Source of the DNA: Chloroflexota bacterium
GTDB taxonomy: Bacteria > Chloroflexota > Dehalococcoidia > SM23-28-2 > RBG-16-64-32
Reading direction: 5' to 3'
NCBI GenBank assembly: GCA_016190405.1
Contig: JACPQO010000117.1
Span: forward strand, 1-8,406
Length of the DNA stretch: 8,406 nt
The notes under the pieces are model-generated. The model did no database searches, was not told the DNA's origin, and saw only the letters and a program-made list of their open reading frames with translations. This document shows positions 1 to 4,592 of this stretch, one piece after another (position 1 is the stretch's first letter; every line of letters starts with the position of its first letter). The position numbers and the translations under genes were made by a program.

Positions 1-438
1 CAGTACTACTTCGGCGGCGACCTGGACCGCGACCGCAACGCCCAGGCCTTCCGGCGTCTGGAGCGGGACCTGAAGCGGACATTCCCCTCCCTGAAGGGCG
101 CCCGTATCGAGTACCGCTGGGGTGGCCCGGTGTCGCTGCCGCTGGACTTCTTCCCCGCCATGGGCTACCTGGGCAGCGACAAGCGGGTGGCCTACTCGCT
201 GGGCTGCGTGGGCCACGGCGTGGCCCTGATGAACATGGCCGGGCAGATCATGCGCGACCTGGTACTGGAGCGGGAGTCCGAGTTCACGCAGCTCTTCTTC
301 GTGAACCGCAGGCTGATCCCGCTGCCGCCGGAGCCGCTGCGCTTCGCCTTGGGCGAGGGGCTGCGCTACGTGTTCAAGGCCCAGGACGCCTGGGAGGCCC
401 GCCGCGCGGCCGCAACGGCGGGCGTGGCCGGCGGCTAG
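1..438 (+). CDS. FAD-dependent oxidoreductase (DAO family), C-terminal part
   Basis: The frame is open from the first base of the window to TAG at 436-438, giving about 145 residues of a protein whose N-terminus lies outside. The visible part has the C-terminal signature of the DAO family of flavin amine/amino-acid oxidases: a WGGPVSLPLDFFPAMG segment (the usual W-x-G ... D-x-x-P pattern before the substrate pocket), then YSLGCVGHGVALMNMAGQ, matching the G-x-x-GHG stretch that closes the FAD site, and a short helical tail ending in an Ala/Gly-rich stretch. Enzymes of this family oxidise a C-N bond of an amine or amino acid and pass electrons to O2 or another acceptor. The N-terminal Rossmann fold is not visible, so the substrate cannot be assigned; gamma-glutamylputrescine oxidase-like or sarcosine/glycine oxidase-like are both possible. 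No T-rich terminator follows the stop. Confidence 0.85.
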   Translation, partial: QYYFGGDLDRDRNAQAFRRLERDLKRTFPSLKGARIEYRWGGPVSLPLDFFPAMGYLGSDKRVAYSLGCVGHGVALMNMAGQIMRDLVLERESEFTQLFFVNRRLIPLPPEPLRFALGEGLRYVFKAQDAWEARRAAATAGVAGG

Positions 439-520
439 CGGCGGGCGGCAGAAGGCGGGCATCAAGAGCCGGCGCCGGTCAATAAATCGAAAAGTTGAGG
501 GGAAACCTGGGTTAACGGCC

Positions 521-549
521 TTGCCTGGCGGCCTGCGCCCTGATATACT
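521..549 (+). promoter_or_regulatory. sigma70-type promoter of the Zn-ribbon gene
   Basis: TTGCCT at 521-526 and TATACT at 544-549 are separated by exactly 17 bases. The -10 box matches 5 of 6 consensus positions and the -35 box 4 of 6. Transcription would start near 556, about 30 bases before the GTG start of the next gene. The same TATACT-type -10 recurs at 4328-4333, so this looks like the housekeeping promoter type of this genome. Confidence 0.65.
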
Positions 550-584
550 CCCCCCACGAAACCGCTTAAGGTGGGAGGGATCCA

Positions 585-803
585 GTGGTAGTGGTGACTA
601 GTTTTCCCAAGTGCCAGAAGTGCGAGCTGGGCGACCTTGTGCCTCTTTCCGACTTTGGCAGCCAGGGGGCAGCCATCTACTTCAAGGCCTGGGCCTGCAC
701 CAATCCCTCGTGTGGGTTCAACATAAAGATCCGCAACGGAGATCTGTACATCGATGAGCCGATCTCCAGCGGAGCTATGCACACCCCACGCATACGCGCC
801 TGA
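585..803 (+). CDS. small zinc-ribbon protein, 72 aa
   Basis: A GTG start at 585 lies six bases after GGAGG (within GGGAGGGA, 573-580), a clear ribosome binding site that decides this start over the GTG codons at 591 and 594. The protein has two cysteine pairs, C10-x2-C13 (PKCQKC) and C38-x4-C43 (WACTNPSC), about 25 residues apart. This is the layout of a zinc ribbon, with the second pair in a knuckle followed by a beta-strand-like GFNIKIRNGDLYI. It has no signal peptide or membrane segment, so it is probably cytoplasmic. It has its own promoter and a hairpin after the stop, so it is probably a single-gene transcript. I do not recognise a named family. Small zinc ribbons often bind nucleic acid or partner proteins, but the function here is unknown. 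Confidence 0.8.
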   Translation: MVVVTSFPKCQKCELGDLVPLSDFGSQGAAIYFKAWACTNPSCGFNIKIRNGDLYIDEPISSGAMHTPRIRA

Positions 804-821
804 CTCCAGGCCGCGCGTCCC

Positions 822-844
822 CGAGCCCCCATCAGCGGGGCTCG
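822..844 (+). terminator. hairpin after the Zn-ribbon gene, possible terminator
   Basis: CGAGCCCC (822-829) pairs perfectly with GGGGCTCG (837-844) over a 7-base loop, 18 bases after the stop codon. The following bases (CAGTTTCTAA) give only a short T run. It is therefore a plausible but weak intrinsic terminator; with Rho encoded in this window, it could also act as an RNA 3'-end stabiliser. Confidence 0.5.
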
Positions 845-1103
845 CAGTTTCTAACGGCCGGCATGCCCCGCGCCGTCGCAGTCGCGAACTCCCCGCGTCT
901 GATGGATAACGTTCCGTTTATTCGTGGTTGGAAGGTGGTAGGCCCCACCGCAGCTTGAAAGCTGCGGTATCGATTGGAGTTGATGCCCCACCATTCATGG
1001 TGGGGTATGGATAATCCCAAGCTTGCGCCACCCAGACAGCGGCATTTAAGATTCTGGGGAAACGTCGGCCCCGCGGCGACGTTATTCATCTTCGGAAGCG
1101 TTA
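845..1103. other. non-coding gap before the ABC exporter
   Basis: I find no supportable gene here. The gap holds the two hairpins listed separately (948-967 and 983-1008). A weak candidate promoter, TTGCGC (1023-1028) and TAAGAT (1047-1052) with an 18-base gap, matches consensus at only 3 and 4 of 6 positions; it is the best candidate I can see for the exporter. The sequence ATGGATAA occurs at 902-909 and again at 1007-1014, bracketing the hairpin block. An open frame at 848-956 (LTAGMPRAVAV...) could be a decayed transposon-gene tail, but this rests on a faint resemblance. Confidence 0.45.
948..1008. repeat. paired strong hairpins, possible IS200/IS605-type element end
   Basis: Hairpin 1 is CCGCAGCT (948-955) against AGCTGCGG (960-967), 8 bp around a TGAA loop. 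Hairpin 2 is CCCCACCA (986-993) against TGGTGGGG (998-1005) with a 4-base loop, and it extends outward through a G-T wobble and two A-T pairs to 983-1008. The block GCCCCACC occurs before hairpin 1 (942-949) and in hairpin 2 (985-992), so the GGTGGGG arm could pair with either copy. A subterminal hairpin followed by a second, pyrimidine-then-purine hairpin resembles right ends of IS200/IS605 elements, where tnpB-associated RNA is also encoded. No intact tnpA or tnpB is present. A structured 5' leader for the exporter is the alternative. Confidence 0.4.
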
Positions 1104-1955
1104 TTGCCCGTCATGGCCCAGATACAGACCGTTAGGCGACACGCCCTGAACACGACCCCCGGGGTCGTCGAAATGGGCGCGTCCCTGGCCAACTTTTGGC
1201 GCCGCCGCGACCTCCTCTGGCACATGACGGTGCGCCACCTGCGCGGCCAGTACAAGCAGTCCGTGCTGGGGTTCGCCTGGGCCTTCGTCAACCCCCTCAG
1301 CCAGATGCTCATCCTCAGCTTCGTCTTCTCGACTCTTCTGCGCGTACCGGTGGGCGACGTGCCTTACCCCCTGTTCGTGCTGGTGGGGCTACTCCCCTGG
1401 ATCTTCTTCTCTACCGCCCTCGCTTCCGCCACCGACAGCGTGGTGGGGGCGGCCAGCCTGGTCACCAAGGTCTACTTCCCGCGCGAGGTGCTGCCCACGG
1501 CGGCCGTGTTCACCAAGGTTGTGGACCTGGGCTTCGGCCTCATCGTCCTCGCCGGCCTGATGGTCTACTACGGCGACCCGCCGGAGCTGACCTCCTGGTG
1601 GATACCGGTCCTGTTCCTCATCCAGATGATCTTCACCCTGGGGCTGGCTTACCCGCTGGCGGCCCTCAACCTCTTCTTCCACGACGTGCGCTTCCTGGTG
1701 GGCGTCGTCCTCACCATGTGGTTCTACGTCACGCCCGTCATCTACTCCGTGGACTACATACCATCCAAGTACCACTTCCTGTTCGACCTGAACCCCAACT
1801 CGCTCTTCATCAACGCCTACCGGCGGGTGCTCCTGCACGGCGAGAGCCCGGGCCTGGACAAGGTGCTACTGGGCCTGGCCATTGCCACGGCCACCTTCGT
1901 CATCGGCTACTACCTGTTCAAGAGAATGGAGCCGGGGTTTGCCGACCGCATTTGA
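1104..1955 (+). CDS. ABC-2 type polysaccharide exporter permease (Wzm/TagG-like)
   Basis: This is the membrane subunit of an ABC exporter for O-antigen, teichoic acid or similar surface polysaccharide. From the TTG start it is 283 residues, normal for the family. After an N-terminal amphipathic stretch (FWRRRDLLWHMTVRHLRGQYKQ, shown here by its parts FWRRRDLL at 31-38 and RGQYKQ at 47-52) there are six hydrophobic segments at about 55-78, 88-108, 138-157, 166-190, 198-216 and 255-272. Family landmarks include KVYFPREVLP (122-131), FFHDVR (191-196), YVTPVIYS (208-215) and the NPNSLFINAYR segment (230-240). The TTG at 1104 has GGAAG (1094-1098) five bases upstream; an in-frame ATG at 1113 is an alternative but sits 14 bases away. 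The ATPase gene overlaps its end, so the two are translated together. No glycosyltransferase is nearby, so the exported polymer is unknown. Confidence 0.9.
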   Translation: MPVMAQIQTVRRHALNTTPGVVEMGASLANFWRRRDLLWHMTVRHLRGQYKQSVLGFAWAFVNPLSQMLILSFVFSTLLRVPVGDVPYPLFVLVGLLPWIFFSTALASATDSVVGAASLVTKVYFPREVLPTAAVFTKVVDLGFGLIVLAGLMVYYGDPPELTSWWIPVLFLIQMIFTLGLAYPLAALNLFFHDVRFLVGVVLTMWFYVTPVIYSVDYIPSKYHFLFDLNPNSLFINAYRRVLLHGESPGLDKVLLGLAIATATFVIGYYLFKRMEPGFADRI

Positions 1956-2706
1956 GATCAAGGAGATCGAGCTCTCCCACGTCAGCAAGCGCTTCCAGCT
2001 GCAGGAGGGGCGGACTCTGCGCGAGTTCGTGCCGCTGCTGTTCAAGGGGCAGGCCTGGTCGGAGCCGTTCTACGCCCTGCGCGACGTCTCCTTCTCCATC
2101 GGGCGCGGCGAGACGGTGGGCATCATCGGCCGCAACGGCAGCGGCAAGAGCACGATCCTCAAGCTCATCGCCGGCGTCATGGCCCCCACGGAAGGCGAGG
2201 TGCGCGTGGCCGGGCGCGTATCGCCCCTCATCGAGCTGGGGGCCGGCTTTCACCCCGACCTCACGGGCCGCGAGAACGTCCACCTCAACGCCTCGATCCT
2301 GGGCATGCCGGCGCGGGAGATCCGCGCGCAGTTCGATAACATCGTGGACTTCGCAGAGCTGTGGGACTTCATCGATACGCCGGTCAAGCGCTACTCCTCG
2401 GGCATGTACATTCGCCTGGGGTTCTCGGTGGCGGTCCACAGCAACCCCGACGTCTTCCTCGTGGACGAGGTGCTGTCGGTGGGCGACGCCTCCTTCCAGG
2501 AGAAGTGCCTGGCCAAGATGCAGGAGTTTCGCGACCGCGGCACGACCATCGTCGTCGTGTCCCACAGCATGGACCTGGTGCGCGGCTTCTGCCAGCGGGC
2601 GATGATCCTGGACGGCGGCCATATCGTGGCCGACGGCTCTCCCGACGATGCCGTCTCCTTTTACACGGAGCGCATCGTCCACGGCAAGGTCGCCGAGCCC
2701 ATTTAG
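1939..2706 (+). CDS. ABC polysaccharide exporter ATPase (Wzt/TagH-like)
   Basis: This is the ATP-hydrolysing partner of the preceding permease. From TTG at 1939 it has 255 residues. GGAG at 1928-1931 lies seven bases before this start, and the alternative TTG at 1882 would only add a run read from the permease gene in another frame. Visible motifs are Walker A GRNGSGKST (64-72), the degenerate signature YSSGM (152-156) typical of the Wzt/TagH branch, Walker B VFLVDE (172-177) and the switch histidine in VVSHS (H209). ELGAGFHPDLTGRENV (99-114) is the branch's characteristic Q-loop-following segment. The protein ends just after the nucleotide-binding domain, so it lacks the C-terminal carbohydrate-binding domain of long Wzt proteins. 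That suggests export not tied to a terminally capped glycan. The gene overlaps the permease by 17 bp. Confidence 0.9.
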   Translation: MPTAFEIKEIELSHVSKRFQLQEGRTLREFVPLLFKGQAWSEPFYALRDVSFSIGRGETVGIIGRNGSGKSTILKLIAGVMAPTEGEVRVAGRVSPLIELGAGFHPDLTGRENVHLNASILGMPAREIRAQFDNIVDFAELWDFIDTPVKRYSSGMYIRLGFSVAVHSNPDVFLVDEVLSVGDASFQEKCLAKMQEFRDRGTTIVVVSHSMDLVRGFCQRAMILDGGHIVADGSPDDAVSFYTERIVHGKVAEPI

Positions 2707-2718
2707 GGCGCAGCAAGC
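2706..2718. repeat. partial REP-like unit on the ATPase stop codon
   Basis: GGGCGC plus AGCAAGC begins on the last base of the ATPase stop codon. It is the outer arm and most of the loop of the hairpin repeat found complete at 3360-3383 and 3957-3980. The second arm and the GTAG foot are missing; the sequence runs instead into GGAGGGGG, which serves as the ribosome binding site of the next gene. Confidence 0.45.
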
Positions 2719-2730
2719 GGAGGGGGTAAG

Positions 2731-2970
2731 ATGGTAGCGAGGGCTCACATGAACATCGAGCAGCTGAAGAAGAAACACCAAGGGGAATGGCTGGCCATTG
2801 TCGTTGAGAGGGACGCTGTTGCTGAGCCGAGGGAGGGACAACTGATATATCATTCCAGGGACAGGGAGGTTGTCTGGGGGAAGATCAGCGAAGACAAGAG
2901 GAGAATCTATGTGACGTTCGCCGGGCCTCTGATCGAAGAGGGCAAAGGGATCGCCTTTCATGGAGCTTAG
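2731..2970 (+). CDS. small protein of unknown function, partner of the clan AA protease
   Basis: ATG at 2731 follows GGAGGGGG (2719-2726), a good ribosome binding site; a second ATG at 2749 would trim six residues. The product is 79 residues, without signal peptide or cysteines. It starts with a basic helix (IEQLKKKHQGEWLAIV) followed by alternating short strands (REGQLIYHS, REVVWGKI, RRIYVTFAGP). The 'gets up, K/R-rich helix, then GEWLAIV' opening resembles the small DUF5678-type proteins I know from Chloroflexota, but this assignment is tentative. Its last 11 bases overlap the ATG of the aspartic protease, so the two are probably co-translated and functionally linked. Compared with the flanking exporter genes it uses more A-ending codons and is less GC-rich, which could mean a different origin. 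Confidence 0.7.
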   Translation: MVARAHMNIEQLKKKHQGEWLAIVVERDAVAEPREGQLIYHSRDREVVWGKISEDKRRIYVTFAGPLIEEGKGIAFHGA

Positions 2971-3342
2971 GCCGGAAGACCCGGCGATCATCTTGCCGGT
3001 CGAGCTCTTCGGTCGAGGCACGTCCAGAATCATCGATATGGCTTTGGACACAGGGGCCACCTGGGTGCTGATTCCTCGGCGATCGCCGAAGCTTTAGGTT
3101 ACGACCCCGCTGCGTCCAGGCGAACGGTTGAGGTCACGACGGTGAGCACGGTGGAGGTGGCGCCGGTCATCACTGTCCAGGCCGTGAGAGCCTTAGGCTT
3201 CCAAGTGGAGAATGTGGACATGCTTTGCCACGACCTGCCCCCGGCGAGCAGGGTGCAAGGTCTGCTGGGCCTATCGTTCCTCAAGAACTTCGATGTGGAC
3301 CTGCACTTCAAGCGGAGGGTGCTGGAACTCCGAGATCCTTAG
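2960..3342 (+). pseudogene. clan AA (retropepsin-like) aspartic protease with a single-base frameshift
   Basis: The gene begins at ATG 2960 inside the preceding gene and reads to IIDMALDTGATWVLIP, where D30-T31-G32-A33 is the DTGA active-site motif of single-domain retropepsin-like proteases. At about 3074-3080 the frame breaks. The original frame stops at TAG 3095-3097, while the -1 frame continues as SAIAEALGYDPAASRR and on through GLLGLSFLKNFDVDL to TAG at 3340-3342. One extra T in ATTCCTCGG would restore a 127-residue protein, the usual length of this family, in which two chains form one active site. The hydrophobic GLLGLSFL element is the expected C-terminal strand near the flap. ATTCCTCGG is not a slippery heptamer, so programmed frameshifting is unlikely. 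Either the gene has decayed or the consensus lacks a base. Substrates of these bacterial proteases are not known to me. Confidence 0.8.
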
Positions 3343-3386
3343 CCCAGGCGGGCCGGTGCGGGCGCAGCAAGCCGCGCCCCTACAGG
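3343..3386. repeat. left 44-bp direct repeat with GTAG-foot hairpin (REP-like)
   Basis: This copy starts on the base after the protease stop codon. It matches 3940-3983 at 42 of 44 positions in the same orientation. Inside it, read on the minus strand, GTAG (3383-3380) is followed by a perfect 6-bp stem GGGCGC / GCGCCC (3379-3374 and 3365-3360) around the loop GGCTTGCT. A short second hairpin, GCCC / GGGC, lies at 3342-3353. A GTAG tetranucleotide at the 5' foot of a hairpin is the recognition layout of REP sequences used by RAYT proteins. The TAG of this foot also serves as the frameshifted transposase's stop codon. Confidence 0.8.
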
Positions 3387-3893
3387 TTGATTGGGTTGTC
3401 CGGATCGTCGCGCCAGTTGAGGGGATTGTCGCGGATGTACTGGCGGACACGGTTCAACTCCTCGTCACCGCCGGATGACGTGCTCGTAGTAGTTGCGCTG
3501 CCAGAAGGGCAGGCCGACCCGATTCAGGGTTTCATTGGCTTTTATAGCCGACAGCGATTTGAAGGCGAGAACCACCTCGCCTAACGTGGGCCGTACAGGC
3601 TTCGTAGGGGCGCGGCTTGCTGCGCCCTCGCGGCTTGCTGCGTCGTCGCCGCCGAGAAGGATGATGCCGTGCACATGGTTGGGCATGATCACGAACTCGT
3701 CCAGGGCCACCGTGGGGAAACGGCCGGGCAGCTCGCGCCACGCCTGCAGGACGACTGCGCGGACTGCCGGGGTCTCGAGAAGCAGGTCGCGATTGTGGGT
3801 GCACACGGTCACAAAGTACGCACCGGGCTGCGCATAGTCGTATCCAGGGAGGCGAATGGACCGGCGGTGATGGATGGCGGGGCTATATCTCAT
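3380..3893 (-). pseudogene. REP-associated tyrosine transposase (RAYT, Y1 HUH family), frameshifted near its C-terminus
   Basis: ATG at 3893-3891 opens a Y1-transposase-like protein. RRSIRLPGYDYAQPGAYFVT (10-29) is the family's N-terminal strand. MPNHVHGI (70-77) carries the HUH pair H73 and H75 that bind the divalent metal. FWQRNYYEHVIR (130-141) carries the tyrosine (135 or 136) expected to attack DNA. The frame stops at TGA 3467-3465 after 142 residues. The adjacent frame continues from 3469 as GDEELNRVRQYIRDNPLNW (the conserved family tail) to TAG at 3382-3380. Removing one base near 3468-3473 gives 170 residues, a normal length. All catalytic residues precede the break, so a truncated product might keep the fold but would lack the last helix. 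Between H75 and Y135 a linker at about 82-97 (DDAASREGAASRAPT) is encoded by the REP-like repeat itself. Flanking copies suggest the protein's own substrate. Confidence 0.88.
3604..3648. repeat. REP-like hairpin repeat inside the RAYT coding sequence
   Basis: On the plus strand GTAG (3604-3607) is followed by GGGCGC (3608-3613), loop GGCTTGCT (3614-3621) and GCGCCC (3622-3627), identical in arms and loop to the left flanking copy but inverted relative to both flanking copies. A degenerate second unit with the same loop, GGCTTGCT, follows at 3632-3639 within 3628-3648. Read on the minus strand, the two units encode the repeated AASR motif of the transposase linker without breaking its frame. 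Confidence 0.8.
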
Positions 3894-3924
3894 GGCGCTG
3901 GGTAATGATACAGCAGATCAGCGA

Positions 3925-3940
3925 GGGCGCAGCAAGCCGC
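3925..3940. repeat. truncated REP-like unit next to the right direct repeat
   Basis: GGGCGC (3925-3930) and the loop AGCAAGCC (3931-3938) match the left flanking copy, but the second stem arm and the GTAG foot are replaced by CCCAGG, the beginning of the right 44-bp repeat. The junction looks like one unit inserted into, or recombined with, another. Confidence 0.6.
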
Positions 3941-3983
3941 CCAGGCGGGCCGGCGCGGGCGCAGCGAGCCGCGCCCCTACAGG
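3940..3983. repeat. right 44-bp direct repeat with GTAG-foot hairpin (REP-like)
   Basis: This copy differs from 3343-3386 by only a T/C and an A/G change. On the minus strand GTAG (3980-3977) precedes stem arms at 3976-3971 and 3962-3957 with loop GGCTCGCT. The one base change in this copy's hairpin falls in the loop, so the stem is untouched. Together with the left copy it brackets the whole RAYT gene, about 600 bp apart. Confidence 0.8.
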
Positions 3984-4013
3984 TGGCATCGTGCGCCCGT
4001 TGCCGCGCACGGC

Positions 4014-4041
4014 TTGATTGCGCCCCCCGTGGGCGTATAAT
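4014..4041 (+). promoter_or_regulatory. strong sigma70-type promoter
   Basis: TTGATT (4014-4019) and a perfect TATAAT (4036-4041) are 16 bases apart. The transcript would start near 4048. It would cover the short frameshifted reading frame at 4083 and run into the first heptamer array. Confidence 0.6.
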
Positions 4042-4082
4042 GGGGCCACGCTGACGGCGACACGCCGAGAGAGGGGGCGACG

Positions 4083-4174
4083 ATGCGATACGTGGCCTCA
4101 GCGCCAACAAGATCGATATCTTCGACGTGAACAAGCTGGCGCCGCCGGTGTTCTTCGCCACCTGCACGCCGTAG
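4083..4174 (+). pseudogene. tiny frameshifted reading frame downstream of a good promoter
   Basis: ATG at 4083 follows GAGAGAGGGGG (4067-4077) at a normal distance. The frame reads only MRYVASAPTRSISST before TGA. The -1 frame, entered at the GTGGCC run (4092-4097), continues as GLSANKIDIFDVNKL and then APPVFFATCTP to TAG at 4172-4174. One extra G in that run would give a single 30-residue peptide opening MRYVGLSANKIDIFDV. The good promoter, the ribosome binding site and the protein-like composition argue for a real gene or its remnant. The product matches nothing I recognise, and 30 residues is short enough for chance. It could be the start of a gene whose rest was lost to the heptamer arrays that begin nine bases later. 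Confidence 0.35.
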
Positions 4175-4182
4175 GGCGAGCG

Positions 4183-4210
4183 GGAGACAGGAAACAGGAG
4201 ACAGGAGACA
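4183..4210. repeat. heptamer array A (GGAGACA type)
   Basis: Four perfect-phase 7-bp units run without a gap: GGAGACA, GGAAACA, GGAGACA and GGAGACA, followed by a half unit. They begin nine bases after the tiny frame's stop. The family resembles the short tandemly repeated heptamers (STRR) described in cyanobacteria. Confidence 0.85.
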
Positions 4211-4241
4211 GAGGAGCGAGCGCGCCGAGGGGGCGGGGTCC

Positions 4242-4297
4242 AGCCTCCAGCCTCCAGTCTCCAGTCTCCAACCTCCAGTCTCCAACCTCCTACCTCC
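4242..4297. repeat. heptamer array B (AGTCTCC type, inverse of array A)
   Basis: Eight contiguous 7-bp units all end in CTCC: AGCCTCC twice, AGTCTCC twice, AACCTCC, AGTCTCC, AACCTCC and TACCTCC. Read on the other strand they become GGAGACT or GGAGGTT, so they can pair 6 of 7 bases per unit with array A across a 31-base GC-rich spacer. The array ends six bases before the -35 box of the next promoter. Confidence 0.85.
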
Positions 4298-4303
4298 TGC
4301 GTG

Positions 4304-4333
4304 TTGACCCCCTACGGTGGCCCCTGCTATACT
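4304..4333 (+). promoter_or_regulatory. sigma70-type promoter of the 44-residue peptide and metallo-hydrolase
   Basis: TTGACC (4304-4309, 5 of 6) and TATACT (4328-4333, 5 of 6) are 18 bases apart. The start would be near 4340, about 44 bases before the ATG at 4384. Confidence 0.7.
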
Positions 4334-4383
4334 CAGCGCGGCTTCCCACCGGCCTCGCGTTTAGCCAAAGGAGCTTGCGTACC

Positions 4384-4518
4384 ATGGCGGAAGAAGAAGG
4401 TCAAGAGAAGCGCAAGGGGGGCAAGGGAAAGCTGCTGGCTTTCCTGGCGCTAGTCGGCGCCGCGGTGGCCGTTCTCATGTTCTGGCGCCGCCGTCGCGGC
4501 TCCGAGGAAGAAGAATAG
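4384..4518 (+). CDS. 44-aa single-pass membrane peptide
   Basis: ATG at 4384 is preceded by AAAGGAG (4367-4373) ten bases away, and a good promoter lies at 4304-4333. The peptide has three parts: a charged cytoplasmic-type head (MAEEEGQEKRKGGKGK, 1-16), one hydrophobic segment (LLAFLALVGAAVAVLMFW, 17-34) and a basic stop-transfer RRRRGS followed by a run of four glutamates. By the positive-inside rule both flanks are basic, so the orientation is unclear, though RRRR right after the segment favours the C-terminus inside. It lies 74 bases before the metallo-hydrolase gene and probably shares its transcript. I do not recognise a family. It could recruit a partner to the membrane or simply be an orphan small membrane protein. 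Confidence 0.75.
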   Translation: MAEEEGQEKRKGGKGKLLAFLALVGAAVAVLMFWRRRRGSEEEE

Positions 4519-4592
4519 CAAAGCGGCCCCCAGCCGCAGGCGTGCCCCGGCCCTTGCCTTACCGTATCCCTCAGCGAGAGCGGCCCTGAGGC

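Larger units (their letters stand above)
3894..4082. other. repeat-filled gap upstream of the RAYT
   Basis: This gap holds a truncated REP-like unit, the right 44-bp direct repeat and the promoter at 4014-4041, each listed separately. No convincing ribosome binding site for the RAYT is visible in its 30 upstream bases (minus strand CATTACCCAGCGCC before ATG), which fits the low expression usual for transposases. Confidence 0.5.

Noticed and set aside
469..478. CCGGCGCCGG palindrome after the oxidoreductase as a terminator
   Set aside because: It has no loop and no T run; a 10-bp palindrome is expected by chance in DNA this GC-rich.
1196..2605. Long open plus-strand frame of 469 codons across the exporter genes
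   Set aside because: It is a GC-rich shadow: Arg/Pro/Ala-rich with no motif, lying over the permease and ATPase, whose motifs are complete in their own frames.
1918..3060. 380-codon minus-strand frame opposite the ATPase gene
   Set aside because: Its composition (HV, AHR, DVAH runs) is the mirror of the ATPase codons, and no domain is visible.
3074..3084. Programmed -1 frameshift in the aspartic protease, as in retroviral genes
   Set aside because: The bases at the break do not form a X-XXY-YYZ slippery heptamer and no pseudoknot is evident just downstream; a missing base is simpler.
3343..3983. CRISPR array
   Set aside because: The repeats are few, unevenly spaced, in both orientations and partly inside a gene, with no regular spacers.
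3977..4285. Minus-strand frame with repeated METGGWRL peptides
   Set aside because: The repeated peptide is a direct reading of the 7-bp arrays, a known source of spurious protein calls; it has no independent evidence.
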